The position numbers were made by a program, and so were the translations under genes. Below are positions 1 to 4,968 of a stretch of DNA of 5,518 nt, piece after piece (the first letter of the stretch is position 1; each line of letters begins with the position of its first letter). Under the pieces are notes generated by a model, which worked only from the letters and a program-made list of their open reading frames with translations, searched no databases and was not told the DNA's origin. The DNA comes from Chlamydiota bacterium (GTDB lineage Bacteria; Chlamydiota; Chlamydiia; Chlamydiales; JAJFMB01): contig JAJFMB010000230.1 of the NCBI GenBank assembly GCA_021772355.1, positions 1-5,518 on the forward strand. The letters are read 5' to 3'.

Positions 1-1
1 G

Positions 2-181
2 TTCTCAAAAAATGCAGTTTTTCTGTTAACCTGGGCAGGACTGAGAGGAGGGATCTCTTTAGCAATGGCGCTTTCTCTCCCAAATTCTTTCGTAAGTAAT
101 GCTATTCGTTGCAGTACTTATGTCGTTGTCTTGTTTTCCACTCTTGTTCAGGGTTTGACATTAAAGCGGTATTTGAGATAA
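2..181 (+). CDS. Na+/H+ antiporter, CPA1 family, C-terminal fragment
   Basis: This is the 3' end of a gene that begins before the window; 59 codons are visible, read from base 2, ending in TAA at 179-181. The fragment contains WAGLRGGISLAMAL (visible residues 11-24), the conserved late transmembrane segment of CPA1 (NhaP/NHE-type) cation:proton antiporters, including the GLRGG core with its conserved arginine. It is followed by a last hydrophobic helix, VVVLFSTLVQGLTL (41-54). Family members are inner-membrane proteins that exchange Na+ or K+ for H+ in pH and salt homeostasis. The protein stops right after the final helix, so it lacks the long cytoplasmic tail of eukaryotic NHE proteins. The stop lies 9 bases before the next start codon, so the two genes are probably co-transcribed. 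The family call is firm from the motif; the ion transported cannot be told. Confidence 0.85.
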   Translation, partial: FSKNAVFLLTWAGLRGGISLAMALSLPNSFVSNAIRCSTYVVVLFSTLVQGLTLKRYLR

Positions 182-190
182 TTCCCACAT

Positions 191-1312
191 ATGAAATTGC
201 TTTTGTGTTTATCTGTACTTTTCAGTTGTACTTTCTGTTCGGCGTATTCTCCCGTTTCCAAGGATGAAATCATTGAACATAAACGTCTTTTGCGTCATGC
301 CGTTGAAGAACTGACTCCCTATCCAACTGGTGTATACGAAGGGAAGGGCGTTGTTGTGTGTGCTGGGGGAGTGACCTACCTCTTACACGCATGGGTGCAC
401 TTGAATCGTCTAAGACAAGTGGGATGCGCGTTGCCGGCCGAATTGTGGTACTATGGCGAAGAGGAAATTTGCCCGGATTTTATCGAGGCATTTGCTGAAA
501 TCGACGTCGAATGCCGTGATCTAAAAAAGATGTATCCCGGACTTGAGAGAGGGTATGTGCTAAAGCCTTTTGCCATTGCCGCCTCCAAATTTGAGGAGGT
601 TATATTATTAGACGCCGATAATCACCCCTTACATGACCCTACTTTCCTTTTTGAATCTCCAGAATATCTTCAAAATGGGGCCATTTTTTGGCCCGACCTA
701 CATGTTCTCACGGATCACAACCCGATATGGTTTGTCACGGATTTATCCCCTCTTGGCGAACTTTCTTCTGCTCAAGAAAGTGGTCAGCTCGTTATTAATA
801 AAAAACAGTGTTGGGGGCCGCTTCAAATTGTTTTGCATATGAATACGAATCACCACTTCTACTACAAATTCTTACACGGTGATAAGGATACCTTCCAGTT
901 CAGTTGGAGAGTGTTAAACGCTCCTTTTTTTATGATCCCCTATTATCCCGGACTAAGCACGACTTACTTTATGAAACAATCAAAATCCTTTCTTCAACGA
1001 AGCATTGATGGCACTCCACTATTTCATCACGTGAGTATGTACAAAGATAAAAGTGTCTCTAGACATTATTGCATTCACGACACCTTTTATTGGTTGGATG
1101 AACCTTATACTTTTTTTGTGATATCGAGAATGCCGCTAGATAAGGACAAGTGCGTGTTTCCCGATGGAACTGTTTCTAAGAAGGGTTATACTCCTTCTGT
1201 GTATTCATTTTACGATCATTATCCCGAAGCAATGCGAGAAGGAGCGAACTTTCTTGAGAAAATCCTCCTAAATGAGGGAATCGAGCAATGGATCAATAAT
1301 CACTCTCCTTAA
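191..1312 (+). CDS. GT71/Mnn-type alpha-mannosyltransferase-like protein with signal peptide
   Basis: A 373-residue protein resembling the eukaryotic alpha-mannosyltransferase family (Mnn1/Mnn2, CAZy GT71), which transfers a sugar from a nucleotide donor to a glycan. Visible family features are a nucleotide-binding strand with GKGVVVCAGG (51-60), GCALPAELWYYG (78-89), KPFAIAASKFEEVILLDADN (125-144) with the DAD metal-binding motif at 141-143, GAIFWPD (163-169), ESGQLVI (196-202) and GDKDTF (230-235). Residues 1-18 look like a Sec signal peptide: basic Lys2, a hydrophobic core, and a likely cleavage after CSA; an uncleaved anchor, like the type II topology of the yeast enzymes, is also possible. 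The signal sequence supports the ATG at 191, although no strong ribosome binding site precedes it; coupling to the antiporter gene 9 bases upstream would explain this. The family is mainly eukaryotic, so transfer from a host is plausible. Acceptor and actual sugar are unknown. Confidence 0.8.
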   Translation: MKLLLCLSVLFSCTFCSAYSPVSKDEIIEHKRLLRHAVEELTPYPTGVYEGKGVVVCAGGVTYLLHAWVHLNRLRQVGCALPAELWYYGEEEICPDFIEAFAEIDVECRDLKKMYPGLERGYVLKPFAIAASKFEEVILLDADNHPLHDPTFLFESPEYLQNGAIFWPDLHVLTDHNPIWFVTDLSPLGELSSAQESGQLVINKKQCWGPLQIVLHMNTNHHFYYKFLHGDKDTFQFSWRVLNAPFFMIPYYPGLSTTYFMKQSKSFLQRSIDGTPLFHHVSMYKDKSVSRHYCIHDTFYWLDEPYTFFVISRMPLDKDKCVFPDGTVSKKGYTPSVYSFYDHYPEAMREGANFLEKILLNEGIEQWINNHSP

Positions 1313-1318
1313 GCTAAT

Positions 1319-1352
1319 ATTGCACCGAGTCAATAAGAAGCGCTTGTGCAAT
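1319..1352 (+). repeat. Inverted repeat at the ABC ATPase start region
   Basis: ATTGCAC (1319-1325) and GTGCAAT (1346-1352) are perfect 7-base inverted arms separated by 20 bases. They sit in the 38-base gap between the glycosyltransferase and the ABC ATPase gene. The right arm covers the ATG at 1351, so if the hairpin forms in mRNA it would hide that start codon. No T-run follows, so it is not an intrinsic terminator. A repeat this short with a 20-base loop can easily arise by chance. Confidence 0.3.
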
Positions 1353-2106
1353 GATTCTTTCTCTGCTAGATTCCCGAGCAAAGGGGGATTTCTTGATAGA
1401 GGTGCATCGAGTTACAAAGTCTTATGGACGAAAAGTTGCCATACAGGATCTATCCTTTACCATTTGTGAAGGGGAGACGATAGGTATTGTAGGGGTCAAT
1501 GGAGCGGGAAAGACGACATTGTCTTCTGTTTTGGCAGGAGTTCATCCTCCGACGAAGGGCAATATCTTATGGAGGAATCACTCCATCTATTCCGACATCG
1601 TGGCGTATCGTACTATTGTCGGCTATTGCCCTCAAAAAGCAAACCTTGATCGTATGTTAAGCCTTGATGATAGCCTCCAGTTTGCCGGGCTTTTTTTTGG
1701 TCTCTCTAAAAGGCAGATTGTTGAAAGAAAAGAGCGCCTGATGGAACAGTTTGGATTGACCGGCTATGCAGCGGGTAAGGTGGGAGAGCTTTCCGGAGGT
1801 TACAAACAACGCTTTTTACTTGCTCGAATGCTTATGCATAATCCGAAAATTTTGATCTTGGATGAGGCGACCATGGGTCTCGATCCGCATATGCGGCATC
1901 AGCTTTGGAAAGAGCTAAAACAGCTGAAGGAGCAGGGGATGACAATAGTGCTGACGACACACTATCTTGAAGAAGCGGATTTTCTGGCAGATCGCATCTG
2001 CCTTCTTCATCAAGGTGAGATCAAAGCCTTTGAAACGCCGGAAAAAATGAAAGAGCTTTACAAAACCAATAAACTAGAAGATGTGATGCTTAACTTGCAT
2101 GAATAG
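1351..2106 (+). CDS. ABC transporter ATP-binding protein
   Basis: A complete ABC ATPase of 251 residues that powers the membrane protein encoded directly downstream. The nucleotide-binding motifs appear in order: Walker A GVNGAGKT (48-55), Q-loop Gln95 in YCPQ, signature LSGGYKQRF (147-155), Walker B ILILDEA (167-173), D-loop MGLDP (175-179), and the switch His204 in LTTHYLEEAD. The form matches the single-ATPase/ABC-2 exporter group (DrrA/NodI/CcmA-like), which exports drugs, lipids or glycans; the substrate cannot be read from the sequence. The start is uncertain. ATG 1351 gives 14 extra residues (MILSLLDSRAKGDF) before the usual beginning of the domain. An in-frame TTG at 1393 has AAGGGGG five bases upstream and would give a 237-residue protein starting MIEVHRVTKSYG, a typical beginning for this family. 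The 3' end overlaps the permease gene by 8 bases. Confidence 0.93.
   Translation: MILSLLDSRAKGDFLIEVHRVTKSYGRKVAIQDLSFTICEGETIGIVGVNGAGKTTLSSVLAGVHPPTKGNILWRNHSIYSDIVAYRTIVGYCPQKANLDRMLSLDDSLQFAGLFFGLSKRQIVERKERLMEQFGLTGYAAGKVGELSGGYKQRFLLARMLMHNPKILILDEATMGLDPHMRHQLWKELKQLKEQGMTIVLTTHYLEEADFLADRICLLHQGEIKAFETPEKMKELYKTNKLEDVMLNLHE
1381..1387 (+). promoter_or_regulatory. Ribosome binding site favouring a TTG start at 1393
   Basis: AAGGGGG lies five bases before the in-frame TTG at 1393-1395. The alternative ATG at 1351 has only AAGAAG (1335-1340) ten bases upstream. Spacing and the resulting protein start (MIEVHRVTKSYG) both favour TTG 1393 as the main start of the ABC ATPase. This is inference from sequence only. 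Confidence 0.45.
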
Positions 2107-2881
2107 ACGATACTTCAACACTTTCTATCAGCTTATCAGACGTGACCTTTTCGTCTTTCGAGGAGAGTACTGGGGGAGGTTAATCGATATTTGCTTAATG
2201 CTCGCCACTACGGTGTTGGTGTTTCGCTATTTCATGCCGTTTTTTGGCCTCGATACTAACTATGGTCCTTTTATATTGGTTGGAGGCGTAGCAAGTTTTG
2301 GCTTTTTTGAAGTGATCGGCAGGGTCGGACAGCTTATCGCGGATCTTGAAGGGGAGCGCACGATTACCTACACTATGACATTGCCTTTGCCCTCATCACT
2401 CATTCTTTGTTATTTTGGCGTCTCATGGGCGATTCAATCAATGCTTGTGTCATCGCTATTGCTACCACTTGGAAAGCTTCTCCTCTTTACAGAGTTTGAT
2501 CTCGAAAAGATTTCGTTTTTTAAGCTGGGTTTGATTTTTTTGATGAGCCATCTTTTCTACGGATTCTTTGCTCTTTGGGTTGCAAGCTTAACGCAATACA
2601 TCAGTAGCCTTTCTCATCTTTTCATCCGCGTCATTAATCCCATTTACATGTTTGGCGCTTACTTTTACTCCTGGCAGGCCGCCTATCAGCTGTCGCCGGT
2701 TGTAGGTTATCTTAGCTTGCTCAACCCTCTAGTCTATGTCATGGAGGGCATGCGCGCGGCTATCCTTGGACAACAAGGCTATTTGCCCTTCTGGTTTAGC
2801 TTCTTTATGCTCTTTCTCTTTACAATACTGTGCGGCTACAAGGCTGTTGGCAGGCTGAAACTTCGATTGGATTGCGTTTAG
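2099..2881 (+). CDS. ABC-2 type transporter permease
   Basis: An integral inner-membrane protein of 260 residues, the usual size for ABC-2 permeases, and the obvious partner of the ATPase whose gene it overlaps by 8 bases. About six hydrophobic segments can be seen, near residues 28-49, 57-75, 98-130, 141-164, 175-195 (weaker) and 229-247. The C-terminal stretch LLNPLVYVMEGMRAAILG (207-224) is the conserved region before the last helix in the ABC-2 family (DrrB/NodJ-like). Two copies would pair with two ATPase subunits to form an exporter. No strong ribosome binding site precedes ATG 2099, so translation is probably coupled to the ATPase. The adjacent glycosyltransferase makes a glycan or glycolipid substrate conceivable, but drug and lipid exporters have the same form. 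No terminator is apparent after the TAG at 2879-2881. Confidence 0.9.
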   Translation: MNRRYFNTFYQLIRRDLFVFRGEYWGRLIDICLMLATTVLVFRYFMPFFGLDTNYGPFILVGGVASFGFFEVIGRVGQLIADLEGERTITYTMTLPLPSSLILCYFGVSWAIQSMLVSSLLLPLGKLLLFTEFDLEKISFFKLGLIFLMSHLFYGFFALWVASLTQYISSLSHLFIRVINPIYMFGAYFYSWQAAYQLSPVVGYLSLLNPLVYVMEGMRAAILGQQGYLPFWFSFFMLFLFTILCGYKAVGRLKLRLDCV

Positions 2882-2918
2882 TTATCTTTAAAGTTACTAT
2901 TTAAGATGTTATTAATTA

Positions 2919-2947
2919 TTGCGAAATATAATTAAATTATTTATAAT
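2919..2947 (+). promoter_or_regulatory. Sigma70/sigma66-type promoter for the unknown gene at 2970
   Basis: The -35 box TTGCGA (2919-2924; four of six consensus bases) and a perfect -10 box TATAAT (2942-2947) are separated by exactly 17 bases. The surrounding DNA (2882-2968) is strongly AT-rich and could act as an UP element. Transcription would start near 2954, leaving a leader of about 16 bases before ATG 2970. A second TATAAT at 2927-2932 has no matching -35 box at the right distance. Confidence 0.75.
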
Positions 2948-2969
2948 ACGTTTTAATTATGGTAGTTAT

Positions 2970-3770
2970 ATGATGAAATTAACGCAATCTGAGCTCGATG
3001 TTTTGGGTTCTTACCGGTTTCATTCCGAGGCAATGGAGAAATCAGGGGAAAACCGGAAACGAAATGAGAAACTTCTATGTATTAAACAAGGGGTAGATGG
3101 CGTCAAGCAGCTTGGTACAGTGGATCGAACAGATGTGACGTGCTGGAATATGGTACTCAAATTCTTTGGTTTTGGCAAGCTGTCCGGAGTGGATTTGACG
3201 TTAAGAGATTTATCAGACTATCTATGTACTCGTGATGTAGAACATCTGAATCCTGAGTTGCCATCCTATCAAACTATACACGCTCTAGCTACACGCACTC
3301 TTTTTTATCGAACCGATGGTCAAAAAGAGGTATCTCATTTGTGGAAGAAATTATCTTGTGGTCTGAGACACACCGTCCAAGCGCAAGAAGTGCATTTCAC
3401 TAGGTATGGGTACTCAATTATTGGAAATGATTATTATCCCTCTGTTGACGGTTATGCTCCTAAAGGGGAACGCTTCTGCTTCGATGTGCGCATCACACCT
3501 TTAACACGAGCCTACCACATTATGGAACAGGTCGACATACTTGGAGAAAAGCAAGGAATTCGACCTAGCAAAGGATATCCGGATGAAATCACGACGCGAG
3601 GCGCCTATCCTACTGAAAAAATCTCTGATCGTATAGACGGCTTCAGGACACCTGAGCTCAATAGCGACTGTCCTTATTCTAAGATAGATTTTTCTAAATT
3701 GACTTTCCAGATTATCACTAGGAAGGTATTTATCCCCGGTTTTGGGTCGATTGTTAGTGATAAGTGGTAA
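2970..3770 (+). CDS. Hypothetical protein, soluble, unknown function
   Basis: I do not recognise this 266-residue protein. It has no signal peptide and no membrane segment, so it is probably cytosolic or exported by a non-Sec route such as type III secretion. The N-terminal 40 residues are polar and charged. A more compact-looking part follows, with TCWNMVLKFFGFGKLSGVDL (57-76) as its most distinctive stretch; the second half is rich in Tyr, Gly and Pro. Six Cys occur, without a metal-binding pattern. The frame stays open back to a TTG at 2919, but that TTG is the -35 box of a good promoter whose transcript would begin near 2954, so the start is ATG 2970 or the next codon, ATG 2973. No clear ribosome binding site is seen (GGTAG at 2961-2965 at best). 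It has its own promoter, ends in TAA at 3768-3770, and abuts the stop codon of the convergent gene with no gap. Confidence 0.75.
   Translation: MMKLTQSELDVLGSYRFHSEAMEKSGENRKRNEKLLCIKQGVDGVKQLGTVDRTDVTCWNMVLKFFGFGKLSGVDLTLRDLSDYLCTRDVEHLNPELPSYQTIHALATRTLFYRTDGQKEVSHLWKKLSCGLRHTVQAQEVHFTRYGYSIIGNDYYPSVDGYAPKGERFCFDVRITPLTRAYHIMEQVDILGEKQGIRPSKGYPDEITTRGAYPTEKISDRIDGFRTPELNSDCPYSKIDFSKLTFQIITRKVFIPGFGSIVSDKW
3712..3763. repeat. 9-bp inverted repeat at a convergent gene junction
   Basis: TTATCACTA (3712-3720) and TAGTGATAA (3755-3763) are exact reverse complements separated by 34 bases. They lie in the last codons of the hypothetical gene, just before the point where two convergent genes meet. 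The loop includes CCCC and GGG runs that could add a small inner stem. There is no following T-run on either strand, so a classical intrinsic terminator is not shown. A 9-base inverted repeat at this distance is expected about once by chance in a window of this size; only the position makes it notable. Confidence 0.4.
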
Positions 3771-4145
3771 TCATTCTTGATCATCTGCATCAAGTGTTGT
3801 GTCTAATTTTGGCTTTTTTTCTGTGTCGAGGTCTTTTTGTTTAGGACCGTCTTCTTTGGGTTCTTTTTTATCTTCACCAACTTTTGGTACGTGTTGTGTT
3901 GTATTTGCCGTCGCTGTGCGTGTGGCCTGGTTAGTGGCAGGAGGTGGTGTAAGTGGTGGTGGAGGCAGTTTTGTGGGTTTTTTAGAATTTGTATATTTTG
4001 ATAAGACAGGGCTGACTTGAGCGATAACAGCGCTTATGATCATTCTAATTTGAAGAGGCACAACAACTCGATAGATATCCGGAAGGAGTCGCGCGGCAAA
4101 AACACCGCCATGTAGAAGTAAACTTACGGTTCCGGGTGGTATCAC
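3771..4145 (-). CDS. Small hypothetical protein, candidate client of the adjacent chaperone
   Basis: A 124-residue protein not recognised as any known family. Residues 5-49 are hydrophobic but contain Arg19, Arg26 and Arg34, so they look more like amphipathic helices than a clean membrane span. Residues 50-85 are Pro/Thr/Ala-rich with PPPP at 61-64 and PPP at 67-69. Residues 88-124 are Lys/Asp/Glu-rich and probably disordered. It starts with GTG at 4145-4143; the GTGA overlaps the chaperone stop by 4 bases, and AGGAG stands six bases upstream, so translation is coupled and the gene is very likely real. Linkage to a type III chaperone suggests a secreted protein or translocator-like partner, but that is inference. 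On the opposite strand a Gly-rich frame (3799-4020) is only the mirror of the Pro-rich part. It ends in TGA directly against the stop of the convergent gene. Confidence 0.75.
   Translation of the reverse strand: MIPPGTVSLLLHGGVFAARLLPDIYRVVVPLQIRMIISAVIAQVSPVLSKYTNSKKPTKLPPPPLTPPPATNQATRTATANTTQHVPKVGEDKKEPKEDGPKQKDLDTEKKPKLDTTLDADDQE
3776..3794 (+). terminator. Weak possible terminator hairpin for the hypothetical gene
   Basis: CTTGAT (3776-3781) and ATCAAG (3789-3794) form a perfect 6-base stem with a 7-base loop, six bases after the + strand stop codon. The following bases are only moderately T-rich, and the stem is AT-rich, so termination would be weak. The sequence also codes for the C-terminus of the minus-strand gene, so coding constraint may explain it. 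Confidence 0.25.
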
Positions 4146-4903
4146 TTTCTACTCCTGTTTTCACTTTCAAGAGAATTTATTAGCTGGTTTATGCCCTTTT
4201 GATATTTGGGGTAATCGGGACTGTCAGTTAACTCCTCCTTCATTATTGTCAGGACCTCTTTGGCTTTATCGATTAGGTTGAGGGCTATATAGCATTCTGC
4301 GGAGCGGTAGAAGGGTTCGAGACTTTCAGGGTCTAAGGAAGAAGCGTTCCAGAAAGCATTGAGAGCCTTACTGTATTCGCCTTTGTACATGTAGCAATAT
4401 CCAAGAAGCAGATGAGGTTCATAAAAGTATCTATTTAATTGCGTTAGATAAAGAAAAACGGATAGAGGGGATTCGACATCATCAACTTCGATCCCTTCTT
4501 TCATGACATCGAGACCGATAGTGTAAAAAGCGTTGCACGTTTCATTTGAGAGGCCAAGTAGATCTTGCACTTCGGTGTCTTCAGGAATTTGGGTAAGGTC
4601 ACCGACTGTAGTGCTGTTTTTTAGCTCAGATAAGGTCTCTTTAGAGGAAAGACGCTCTAAGATAATTTGAAAGCCGTGATCTATGCGCTTGCGGTCCTCA
4701 GGGCACATCAGCTCCTTTTTGATCTGCTCACGCTTCTCCTTAAGTGTGTGCTCTATCTCTTTGGGGGAACGTAGAGAACCCTCTTGCTGGGCAGTCATTA
4801 GCTTGAGCTCATCCCTGTACAGCAGTACCCGATCCTCTATTTCTTGAGAGAGGCTTTTTTCTAATTCTTGCTCTATTTCTTCTCTAATACCAATGCTTTT
4901 CAT
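4142..4903 (-). CDS. SycD/LcrH-like type III secretion chaperone with TPR repeats
   Basis: A 253-residue protein whose C-terminal half matches the class II type III secretion chaperones (SycD/LcrH/SicA), which hold translocator or effector proteins in the cytosol before export. The TPR region runs from about 118 to 228: a first, degenerate repeat (123-157), a clear second repeat with LLLGYCYMYKGEYSKALNAF (165-184) ending in SLDPE, and a third with FYRSAECYIALNLIDKAKEVL (198-218). Classical members have about 160-170 residues. Here the first 110 residues are extra, highly charged and probably helical or coiled coil, rich in Glu, Lys and Leu; comparable N-terminal extensions are known in chlamydial LcrH-like proteins. 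ATG 4903 has no Shine-Dalgarno sequence and sits about one base from the predicted transcription start. The gene overlaps the small downstream gene by 4 bases. A general TPR protein is the main alternative. Confidence 0.85.
   Translation of the reverse strand: MKSIGIREEIEQELEKSLSQEIEDRVLLYRDELKLMTAQQEGSLRSPKEIEHTLKEKREQIKKELMCPEDRKRIDHGFQIILERLSSKETLSELKNSTTVGDLTQIPEDTEVQDLLGLSNETCNAFYTIGLDVMKEGIEVDDVESPLSVFLYLTQLNRYFYEPHLLLGYCYMYKGEYSKALNAFWNASSLDPESLEPFYRSAECYIALNLIDKAKEVLTIMKEELTDSPDYPKYQKGINQLINSLESENRSRK
4152..4156 (-). promoter_or_regulatory. Ribosome binding site of the 124-residue protein
   Basis: Read on the minus strand, AGGAG lies six bases before the GTG start at 4145, inside the last codons of the chaperone gene. 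It fixes the GTG as the start and supports translational coupling of the two genes. Confidence 0.75.
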
Positions 4904-4910
4904 ACATGAT

Positions 4911-4919
4911 ATTATAGCA
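4911..4919 (-). promoter_or_regulatory. Extended -10 promoter of the chaperone gene, probably leaderless
   Basis: On the minus strand the sequence reads TGC TATAAT (4919-4911): a perfect -10 hexamer with the TGN extension that can replace a -35 box. No good -35 is found 16-18 bases upstream, where the DNA is AT-rich. The -10 ends seven bases before ATG 4903, so transcription should start at about 4904-4903, giving a transcript with no or almost no leader, consistent with the missing ribosome binding site. Confidence 0.6.
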
Positions 4920-4968
4920 TATTCAATTTATTTAAAGAGTTTGAATATTATTAAGATATTGTAAACTG

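Noticed and set aside
191..250. Lipoprotein signal (LFSC) at the glycosyltransferase N-terminus
   Set aside because: Phe at the second lipobox position is atypical, and a standard signal peptidase I site after CSA fits better.
633..842. Open frame inside the glycosyltransferase gene
   Set aside because: It lies in another frame of a gene with clear family motifs and encodes nothing recognisable.
1272..1469. Open frame spanning the glycosyltransferase end and the ABC ATPase start
   Set aside because: It overlaps two well-supported genes in a different frame and has no family features.
1691..1698. Run of eight T in the ABC ATPase gene as a slippage or phase-variation site, or a terminator
   Set aside because: The run encodes a normal hydrophobic stretch in an intact gene, no stable hairpin precedes it, and T-runs are common in this DNA.
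2882..2918. CTTTAAAG palindrome after the permease as a terminator
   Set aside because: The stem is only a few AT-rich bases with no loop and no T-run after it.
3799..4020. Open frame on the + strand with a Gly-rich segment
   Set aside because: It is the exact mirror of the Pro-rich part of the minus-strand gene, which has a strong ribosome binding site and overlap coupling; this frame has neither.
4904..4968. AATAT/ATATT inverted repeats between purD and the chaperone gene as a terminator
   Set aside because: The arms are short and pure AT, as expected in AT-rich DNA; the region is better explained as the chaperone promoter.
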